This document shows, piece by piece, positions 15,982 to 23,600 of a stretch of 54,850 bases of DNA. Every line of letters begins with the position of its first letter. Position 1 is the stretch's first letter. The position numbers and the translations under genes were made by a program. Below the pieces are notes generated by a model, which saw only the letters and a program-made list of their open reading frames with translations, was not told where the DNA came from and ran no database searches. Source of the stretch: JBLNBN01 sp050260015 (GTDB taxonomy: Bacteria > Bacteroidota > Ignavibacteria > Kapaibacteriales > UBA2268); assembly GCA_050260015.1 (NCBI GenBank), contig JBLNBN010000065.1:1-54850 (forward strand). Direction: 5' to 3'.

Positions 15982-17535
15982 TTACAGTGGAATAAGTCCG
16001 TGTTTCTTCATAGGTCTTAGGTCGCGTTTGTTCCGCAACGCTTCGAGAGCTATGGAGATGTATTGCCGCGTCTTGACCGGTTCGATGATGGAATCGACAA
16101 GGCCCGCTTCGGCTGCCGGGTATGGGCTAGCGAATTGCGCACGGTACTCGTTGATCAGTTCGGAACGACGTTTACGCGGGTCGGCGGCTTTCTTGATCTC
16201 ATCCTTAAACAGAACGGAAACCGCGCCTTCCGCGCCCATAACGGCGATCTCGGCGGTAGGCCAGGCGGCTACTCTATCGGCGCCGAGAGCCTTTGCGCTC
16301 ATCGCTAAGTACGCTCCGCCGTATGCTTTACGAATTACGATCGTGATCTTCGGAACAGTCGCCGCGGAGAACGAGAAGAGCATCTTCGCGCCGTGACGGA
16401 TAATGCCCCCGAACTCCTGCTCGACGCCAGGCAAGAAGCCGGGCACGTCGACGAGGGAAATAAGCGGTATGTTAAACGCGTTGCAGAATCGAATGAAGCG
16501 CGACGCTTTATCGGATGCGTCGATATCGATGCAACCAAATTTCTCGATCGGCTGATTGGCGACGATGCCCACTACCCTGCCGTTAAGGCGAGCAAAGGCG
16601 ACGATCATGTTGCGGGCGAAGTGGCTTTGAACTTCCATTACGGAATCGGGATCGAAAACCATTTCGATAATGTCCATCATGTCGTACGGATCGCGAGGGT
16701 CGTCGGGAACAACGTAATTCAGATCTTCATTTTCAATAATTTCAATTTCGCCGTTGCCGAGCGTCGGGGGTTGCTCCGTATTATTCGAGGGCATGTAGCT
16801 GAGCAGCTTTTTAGTGATTTCGATAGCGTCCGCGTCGTCGCGGGCAATAAAGTGAACGTTGCCGCTAAATGTAGCTTGCGCGGTCGCGCCGCCCAGCTCT
16901 TCCGCGGAGATGTCCTCGCCTGTGGCTTCTTTAATAACTTGCGGTCCGGCGATAAAGAGCTTGCCGATGCCGTCGACCATTATGATAAAGTCCATAAGAG
17001 CCGGGGAATATGCCGCGCCGCCAGCGCATGGTCCCGCGATGATAGATATTTGCGGCACAACGCCCGAAAGTAGAGTATTGTGATAAAATATTTCACCGTA
17101 CCCCCTGAGAGAATCTATAGCTTCTTGAATGCGAGCGCCGCCGCTATCGTTGATGGAGATATAGGGGCTTCCATTCTTTAATGCTTTAAGCATAGTTTCG
17201 CATATCTTCCACGCGTGGCGTCCGCCGACGGAACCGCCCATAACCGTAAAGTCCTGCGAGGAAGCTACCACAAGTCTGCCGTCGACGGCTCCGAAAGCCG
17301 TGGCGACGCCGTCGCCGGGCAATTTCTTGCCCGCCATGCCGAACGCCGAACCAGTGTGCTCGACAAATCGGTTAATTTCTTCATAAAAGCCATTATCGAA
17401 GAGCAAATGCAAACGTTCGCGAGCGTACATCTTGCCGGCTCGGTGTTGGGCGTCGATTTTTTCCTTTCCGCCGCCCAAAAGCGCTTCGGCGTCTCTTTTG
17501 CGCAACTCTTCAATTTTTTCTTGTACTGTTGCCAT
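15982..17535 (-). CDS. Acyl-CoA (propionyl/methylmalonyl-CoA) carboxyltransferase subunit
   Basis: About 517 residues from the ATG at 17535 (MATVQEKIEELRKRDAEAL); the frame continues six codons upstream, but this start matches family members such as PccB, MmdA and transcarboxylase 12S. Diagnostic stretches are GGSVGGRHAWKICETM, SINDSGGARIQEAIDSL and the second-half crotonase-fold signature VDVPGFLPGVEQE with IRKAYGGAYLAM. It transfers the carboxyl group between biotin and propionyl-CoA or a related acyl-CoA. The gamma-like and biotin-carrier genes follow at once, but no biotin carboxylase (PccA/AccC-type) or decarboxylase beta subunit is in the window. The complex must therefore use a carboxylase encoded elsewhere or act as a transcarboxylase. 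Confidence 0.9.
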   Translation of the reverse strand: MATVQEKIEELRKRDAEALLGGGKEKIDAQHRAGKMYARERLHLLFDNGFYEEINRFVEHTGSAFGMAGKKLPGDGVATAFGAVDGRLVVASSQDFTVMGGSVGGRHAWKICETMLKALKNGSPYISINDSGGARIQEAIDSLRGYGEIFYHNTLLSGVVPQISIIAGPCAGGAAYSPALMDFIIMVDGIGKLFIAGPQVIKEATGEDISAEELGGATAQATFSGNVHFIARDDADAIEITKKLLSYMPSNNTEQPPTLGNGEIEIIENEDLNYVVPDDPRDPYDMMDIIEMVFDPDSVMEVQSHFARNMIVAFARLNGRVVGIVANQPIEKFGCIDIDASDKASRFIRFCNAFNIPLISLVDVPGFLPGVEQEFGGIIRHGAKMLFSFSAATVPKITIVIRKAYGGAYLAMSAKALGADRVAAWPTAEIAVMGAEGAVSVLFKDEIKKAADPRKRRSELINEYRAQFASPYPAAEAGLVDSIIEPVKTRQYISIALEALRNKRDLRPMKKHGLIPL

Positions 17536-17573
17536 TATTTTTATGCGTGCCAAATTGTTTGTAATAATTTGTG

Positions 17574-17581
17574 TAATTTTG
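17574..17581 (+). promoter_or_regulatory. Predicted -7 promoter box for the gene at 17654
   Basis: TAATTTTG matches TAnnTTTG and lies 72 bases before the ATG at 17654. A TTG at 17555-17557 could serve as -33 element at slightly short spacing (16 bases). Confidence 0.4.
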
Positions 17582-17588
17582 TCGCGTA

Positions 17589-17596
17589 CAAATTTA
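17589..17596 (-). promoter_or_regulatory. Predicted -7 promoter box for the carboxylase operon
   Basis: TAAATTTG on the minus strand matches TAnnTTTG and lies 53 bases before the ATG at 17535. No good -33 element is visible. It is only seven bases from the opposing box at 17574-17581. Confidence 0.4.
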
Positions 17597-17653
17597 GAAC
17601 AAGAAAATTAATTAAACGAATTTATTATTTGAATTTTTTATTTTTTTATAATT

Positions 17654-18127
17654 ATGGCAAGATCTTTTAATAAAATAGCTTTAGCAGGATTAATAAGCGG
17701 TATAATTATTATCGCCGCGCTTTCATTTTCGAATTTCCGGCACGTAATTAATAAAGACGCTCCGGATATTTTCAACCAGCTATTAATCCCCTACGGACAA
17801 GCCGTTACGGCAAAAAATTGGCAAGCCGCTTACGAAATGACGGCAAAAAAATATCGAGAAAATTTCCGTTTTGATGAATTTAAGAAACGGCAAATTAATA
17901 ATTATGAAAATTATGGGAGAATACTCTCGATAAAGCCAACTTCGGGAATATTTATTATTTACGGAGTAAAGCGTCCGCCGGTCTACCGTGGCACGGTAAC
18001 TATAAAACGCGAAAAAAAAACCTTCCATGCGTTATTTACCATAACGACGGAAGGCGGAAAATACAAAATCGTAAGCTCTTCTCCGAGTTCGCTCTCTATT
18101 AGAGATGAAGTCCCGGAGGTATATTGA
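17654..18127 (+). CDS. Membrane-anchored hypothetical protein, NTF2-like shape
   Basis: A 157-residue protein with one N-terminal helix (about residues 7-25, IALAGLISGIIIIAALSF) that is either an uncleaved anchor or a signal peptide. The mature part has 'LLIPYGQAVTAKNWQAAYEM' followed by 'FKKRQINNYENYG' and a run of beta strands, the order seen in small cone-shaped NTF2-like or DUF4864-type domains. I recognise no catalytic residues. It stands alone: the upstream gene is divergent, and the downstream slyD-like gene is convergent only three bases away. Confidence 0.65.
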   Translation: MARSFNKIALAGLISGIIIIAALSFSNFRHVINKDAPDIFNQLLIPYGQAVTAKNWQAAYEMTAKKYRENFRFDEFKKRQINNYENYGRILSIKPTSGIFIIYGVKRPPVYRGTVTIKREKKTFHALFTITTEGGKYKIVSSSPSSLSIRDEVPEVY

Positions 18128-18130
18128 TTT

Positions 18131-18556
18131 CTATAATATCTTTACAAGTTTCAACTCAAAATTAAGTTCCTCGCCCGCTAGGGGATGATTTGCGTCGAGG
18201 TAGACTTTGTCGCCCTCGACTTTTAATACGGTCACTTCCACGGGGGCTTCGTCCTCGGGTTCGAGCATGAATACTTGGCCGGGCTCGACTTCCATATCCT
18301 CGGGGAACTGGCTTCTATCGACCGCTAAGATCAGCTCTTCGTTGTATTCGCCGTACGCTTCCGAGGGCAGAATCTTGACGAATTTGCTCTCGCCTTCGCT
18401 CATGCCTATAAGCGCGCGATCAAATCCTTCGATTACTTCGCCGCCGCCGATAGTGAATTCCAGCGGCTCCTTGCCTTCCGTGTCGTCGAATACTTCTCCG
18501 TCGTCAAATTTACCGACATAGTGCACATGCACTTTATCGCCCTCTTTTACTACCAT
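18131..18556 (-). CDS. slyD: FKBP-type peptidyl-prolyl isomerase, SlyD-like
   Basis: A 141-residue protein. The start is the ATG at 18556, six bases after GGAG; the longer frame begins at a TTG that precedes this site. The fold order is that of SlyD: an N-terminal FKBP half (VHVHYVGKFDDGEVFDDTEG), GGGEVIEGFDRALIGMSEGE, then the inserted-in-flap chaperone domain (about 65-125, FPEDMEVEPGQVF), and the family ending DANHPLAGEELNFELKLV. SlyD helps proteins fold by turning X-Pro bonds and by binding unfolded chains. The His/Cys-rich metal-binding tail of E. coli SlyD is missing, as in many non-enteric members. Confidence 0.9.
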   Translation of the reverse strand: MVVKEGDKVHVHYVGKFDDGEVFDDTEGKEPLEFTIGGGEVIEGFDRALIGMSEGESKFVKILPSEAYGEYNEELILAVDRSQFPEDMEVEPGQVFMLEPEDEAPVEVTVLKVEGDKVYLDANHPLAGEELNFELKLVKIL

Positions 18557-18562
18557 TGTTTT

Positions 18563-18566
18563 CTCC
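18563..18566 (-). promoter_or_regulatory. Ribosome binding site of the slyD-like gene
   Basis: On the minus strand GGAG sits six bases before the ATG at 18556, one of the clearest Shine-Dalgarno sites in the window, and it fixes the start. Confidence 0.6.
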
Positions 18567-18679
18567 AAAAATGTATTGATTATTTGCTTTAACGAATCAA
18601 ATTAATTATCCTTTTATTCACGCTTTAAATTTTTCATTTATTTTTCAATTTAAAATCATTGCAAACCGTCGTTATTTCC

Positions 18680-18712
18680 ATTGCAAAAATTCGAATGAAA
18701 TTGATAATTTTG
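18680..18712 (+). promoter_or_regulatory. Predicted promoter of the TonB-receptor-like gene
   Basis: TAATTTTG at 18705-18712 is preceded, 21 bases upstream, by ATTG (18680-18683). This fits the Bacteroidota TTTG/TAnnTTTG arrangement. The box ends 31 bases before the ATG at 18744. Confidence 0.5.
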
Positions 18713-18743
18713 CCGTATTAATTTGAGTAATTGCCGGTTAATC

Positions 18744-20681
18744 ATGAAAATAAATATCTATGGCGTATTAATTGTAATTTTTTTTGCTTCAAATGTATTT
18801 TTGCAAGCCCAAGTCCCTTCCGCAGATACGTTAGAAGCGGCGAGCCGAACGGCTCCGGCGGACACGGCCGCCCGCAGGCGCGATTCGCTGGGCTTTGCTC
18901 CAGTCGTTAGCCATGGGCGTATCTCGGCTTTTGACTCGTCAATTAAAAGTATCCGACCTGCGGATTATCAGTTTTCGAATTACGTCCAGGCATCGGATCT
19001 GGTAGCCGATGCGACGTTTTTTTTCCCGCTCTCCTTAGCCAGTTACGGATCTTTTAATCATTTCTCCGTTTACGGGGCGCTACCTAACTCCACGGCCGTA
19101 ACGCTGAACGGAAGGCCTGCGACCAACCTGGAATTTAATTCCTTTCATATCGATAATTATTCGCCGGAAGCATTTTCCGAAATTCAAATATATACGGGCA
19201 GCGACGCGGCAATCCTGGGCGGCGCCCCCGGCGCTTTAATTAATTTTACGGAAAGGCAGCACAATTCCGCCGTCCCCTTTACAAGGATTTGGTATAGCCA
19301 ATCCGCTTACGACTTTACCGGCGCCGACGCTATTTTTACGCAGAACTTCGCTCCGAAATGGAATATCAATCTTGGCTTTAGGAACTTGAGTTCGGACGGG
19401 CGATTTGAGAATTCATCGACGGAGAATTGGAACGTGCGGGCGGCCCTGCGGTATTCGCCGGATTCGTTAACTACGTATTCGCTCTCGGAGGAATTCGTTT
19501 CTCGCAGGGAGGATTTATGGGGCGGCGTGGAGCCTGCAACCTCGACCGATTTCTTCGACGCTCTCTCGGCTACGCCGCGCTTCCCAACGTTAGACGAAAA
19601 GCAAACGCGTCACGACCTAACTCTGACGCTAACCCATAAAAATACGGCGAGCAGCATACTCTCAGGGAATTTATTTTTCACGCATAACGAGCTCTTAAGA
19701 AATTCCGGGGACGGATTTTTCTTCAATGAAGCCGACTCAAACTCTATAGATATCTCGAGGTCGTACTACGCCGGCGCTTCAGGGCGGTATGAGGCGCGCG
19801 TAGGAGAGTTTTTCTCGTACATGGCAGGCGGGGAAGGGTATTATTCATCTTTGCCCGCTACGACGCTCTGGGAGGGGTTTTCGGGCATATCGGCGGCAGG
19901 CTTCGCAAGGCTGACGTTTAATCTCGGCGCTAATCTATCGCTGGCAGGCGGCGCCCGCATCGATTATAAATACGATAAAGTAGCGATCGCGCTCGGGGGA
20001 AAGATCAACTTAATGGGCGAAGACGACGCAAGGACCTACGCGGACCTTTCGATTGCCGAACGGCTTCCCTCGCCAGCCGAGGGGACGGCGCTTTCCAAGG
20101 AGAGCTCGCTGCTGGCCCTGGTGGGTTGGAGAAGCGCTAAAGATAAATTTTCCGCGGAACTTTTCTTCAGGAACGTCCAAAATCCAATTATCGCCGAAAG
20201 CGTCCCCGACACGTTTTTAATGAAATTTTCAAACTCCGCGGAATCCGCCAGCTACGCCGGCGTTAATTTTGGTGCAAGCTATTCGATCGGCAGGATCTTC
20301 GTTAAAGCGCGCTTAAGCGGAGGCGCGGCAATCGAGGGTTCGAAAGTAATAAACCGCTATCCCTACGTTTACGGCGATATAACGACCTACTACGAGTACA
20401 AGATAGGCCGCAGCGCTCTACGCGGAGGGATTAAAGCCGCTTTCTACGGCGGCTTTAACCCATACAGGCTTCACCCGTTGTACCAAGCTTACGAGAGAAC
20501 GAACCTCGATCCCGGGATAGAGGGAAACGGGTTCGACGCGTTTCTCGGGGCGGCTCTCGGCAATGCCTTCGTTAAGGTATCCTTCGAGAACTTGCTTTCG
20601 CGGGGTTATTACTTTGTCGCGGCATATCCGCAATTCGACCGGGTTTTACGGCTTTCCGTCGCCTGGTCATTCTTCGATTAG
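18744..20681 (+). CDS. TonB-dependent-receptor-like outer-membrane barrel
   Basis: About 645 residues from the ATG at 18744, which gives a signal peptide (MKINIYGVLIVIFFASNVFLQA); the frame also opens at a TTG seven codons upstream. Residues about 80-180 look like a plug domain (FSVYGALPNSTAVTLNGRP, then EIQIYTGSDAAILGGAPGALINF). The rest alternates aromatic and polar residues as in a beta-barrel and ends in an aromatic residue pair (WSFFD). I see no carboxypeptidase-like domain and no clear TonB box, so active transport is not certain. The substrate is unknown. The stop codon overlaps that of the convergent C25 protease gene. Confidence 0.72.
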   Translation: MKINIYGVLIVIFFASNVFLQAQVPSADTLEAASRTAPADTAARRRDSLGFAPVVSHGRISAFDSSIKSIRPADYQFSNYVQASDLVADATFFFPLSLASYGSFNHFSVYGALPNSTAVTLNGRPATNLEFNSFHIDNYSPEAFSEIQIYTGSDAAILGGAPGALINFTERQHNSAVPFTRIWYSQSAYDFTGADAIFTQNFAPKWNINLGFRNLSSDGRFENSSTENWNVRAALRYSPDSLTTYSLSEEFVSRREDLWGGVEPATSTDFFDALSATPRFPTLDEKQTRHDLTLTLTHKNTASSILSGNLFFTHNELLRNSGDGFFFNEADSNSIDISRSYYAGASGRYEARVGEFFSYMAGGEGYYSSLPATTLWEGFSGISAAGFARLTFNLGANLSLAGGARIDYKYDKVAIALGGKINLMGEDDARTYADLSIAERLPSPAEGTALSKESSLLALVGWRSAKDKFSAELFFRNVQNPIIAESVPDTFLMKFSNSAESASYAGVNFGASYSIGRIFVKARLSGGAAIEGSKVINRYPYVYGDITTYYEYKIGRSALRGGIKAAFYGGFNPYRLHPLYQAYERTNLDPGIEGNGFDAFLGAALGNAFVKVSFENLLSRGYYFVAAYPQFDRVLRLSVAWSFFD

Positions 20682-23600
20682 CTCCCCGATATGATGAGCT
20701 TCCCATTCGTTGGGGCAACATAGCTCATCCCGGTAAAGGACAATCTATAGAAATAGACCCCGGGGGAAAGACCACGTAAATCCATATTCATTATGTTCAT
20801 CCCGAGGTTAGGCGCGCCGGTCCATTCGCCCACTTTTCGTCCCGTCATATCGTACAGCTGAATTATCGATTGATAATTCAAATTATCCGCGCGGAATTTA
20901 TAGGACACCTTGCCTGAGCCGCCGTAGGATGGGTTCGGATAGAACAGGGCTTCGTTGGCGACCGCGTTCAGGGCGAGATTGACCGAGTAATCGAGCGTAT
21001 CGGAGTTGCCGGAAGCGTCGCGGCCGGCTACCGTAATATTATTTGCCGGGTAAAGCTCGTCGTCGCCGTACTCCAAATTTTTCGGGGTAAACGATATTCG
21101 AGCTTTTAACCTATCGCGATCGCGGAACAATTCGATTTTATAATCCTCGCTATTTATAGAAGAAATATAGGCCCCGTTGAGGAATATGCTAATATTGGTC
21201 GAATCCTGGATATCAAGAGGGGAGTTATCCTCCATAGTAATAACAACACGCGGCTTAGCAAGCACGAAATCTCCGAATTTCGGCTCTACGCCGTCTATCG
21301 TCAGCTTGAGCGTAGGCGGAACGGTATCCGCGTAGACGTTGAATATCGTAAATGCGGAGTTATTGAAAATATACGGTTCGCTTAGACGAGAGGAAGGATC
21401 GACCGTCACGGAGAGCTTGATATCGCCATGCATTTTTTCCGTGTCTTCCCTGCGCTCAAATATTGCGATAGCGTCGCTGCTAATCTTCTCGGATACTACC
21501 GTAGTGTCCTCGATCGCCACGTTATTCTGCGAGAGCTTTCCAACCGTTTGAACGTTATATGCGTCGGAACGGAGCGAAATATTCTCAATTTTGAAAGCGG
21601 TCGTTAGCGTTTCGCCCTGCATGGTTCGTTGAGCGCTGACTGTCACCGCGTCCGGCGCTATAGCTATTTCCGGGGGAGGGACAAAGTTAAACTTCATTTC
21701 GCCAAATTCCGGGCCAGGTTCGTTAATTTTTCCAGATAAGTTTGCTTTAAGCCTAATACGTGGATATTTCTTAGCGTCGATAGAACTAAGATCGAAATCG
21801 CCTCCCGAACGGAATGTCATAAGTTCGTCCTCTTCCCCTTTTAATGATATTCCATAAATTTTTAAAACTGAAGAAGTATTATCAAAATTTTTAATGGAAT
21901 TATGGAAAGAGTTCCATTTAACAGCGGGTCCAATGACCGTTGATGAATATTCGCCTGAGAGATGATATCTTATTATATCCTTTGCGATTGATACAGTGTC
22001 GCCTGCAGAATTTATCTCTTCGAGGAATTCACCTGGCTTGGCGCCTTTCTTCCCCACGTATGCCCAAGAGTATCTCCAATCGAATTCATCAGGCCAGTCC
22101 CCCCTTTTTACAGAATCTATTAATACAGATCCATAATAATCCCTCATCAGCGCTTTTAATGAATCCATGCTGCCGATGCTTTCTGGACGCCATAATTGAT
22201 ATTTATTCAGGATCGCCCACGCAAAACCGGAAGTAACTATTGCGACATATTGATTTTCTGTAACCGTATCCTTAAGTAAGCGATAAAGATTAATCGAAGC
22301 GGAATCAACCCACCAGGAGCCGCCCCACATTTTATAATACCTGTACATAGGAGCGCTTGTGTCATACTGACGGGGTATTATATAAACATGCATACCGTCT
22401 TCCCAAAGAGATTCTTTAAGAATCTTACCTTTCAAAGCGAATTTCATAAACTTTTTACCGTCCAGCGCAGCGCCCATAATCTCAAGCGGCTGGGGTTCGT
22501 CAAGTAGTTTTATCATTCTGTCATTTGAAATTGTTGTCGCATCAAATTTATCTCCAACAAAATCAACGGGCAACGCCTTTTCAATGATAGCGTTATTCAT
22601 AATCGTATCTTCAGAAGCGTAGAATGGTATTTCCATCCAACCGCTCGGTTCTCCGCCGGCGCCAAATTTTAGCCTTGCGGAAAAAATCAATCTGGCGCCG
22701 GGCTGCAACTGGATGCCGGGAGTCCAATCGACAGCATTTTTTCTGACGAAGACTTCGCTTGGAGATGATTCTGCAATTGTGCTTCCGTCTTTTCTATCGC
22801 TAATCTTAAACTCGTAAGTAAAGTTTCCCTTGGCGGCTTCGGGATTGACCACTCTAAACTTCGGCGAGGTCGCGTTTACATTCCAGTTAGCAAACGGCTC
22901 GACCGGTAGCAAACCGCGTTTGTATATATAAAATTCTTTGGCGATATAGTTATTGTCCCGTTCCGCCTCGCCTATAGAATTGCCCGGATCTGCGTAAATT
23001 TCAATTAGATGCCTGCCCGGCTGATCCTTAACATTGATTCTAAAGGTAAAGTCGTTCACTGAACAGATAGATAACGGAAATACATATAGGGAATCCCTAT
23101 GGCCTTCGTACGTATGAACGCAGAGCGTTTCGTATTCGCCGTTATAGCGTATGCCGGCATTACGAAGCTTTCCCGAAACGATTGCTAACGAATCGTTTTC
23201 GCTAAACTCAATATTTCCGGATGAAGGAATTATGCTTAACTCCTCGTCAAGTAAATATAAATCCGGTTCAGTCTCAATTCGGTATTTCGTCAGGGGATCG
23301 CCAAGGAAACTAAAGCAATAGCGCGATGATATTGAGGCGGCGTATCCGATGTCTGATATATCGCTCGCAAGCTGATCCTTGGCAAAGAAAAACAGATCGC
23401 CCAGCCTCCGTTGCTGCTCTCCGTCTTGTCGCCCGGTCATAAATTTATACATGTCAGTAAGTATAGCGGGATGAACGTCTTTCCATCCTACTGTAGTGGA
23501 ACCAAATGCAGCTATAACCCCTCTGTTGGGCGGCAAGAGATACGTTTCATTCCTACTTTCGGGAGAATATGGATCAGCAAAGCCTCCCGTGTTGCAAGCC

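Noticed and set aside
16393..17073. 226-codon open frame on the plus strand
   Set aside because: It lies wholly antisense to the carboxyltransferase gene, whose protein is clearly conserved. Strong third-position bias of the real gene leaves the opposite frame open by chance.
18744..20681. Complete TonB-dependent transporter
   Set aside because: The plug-like region and barrel pattern are present, but no TonB box or carboxypeptidase-like domain was found, so I call it only receptor-like.
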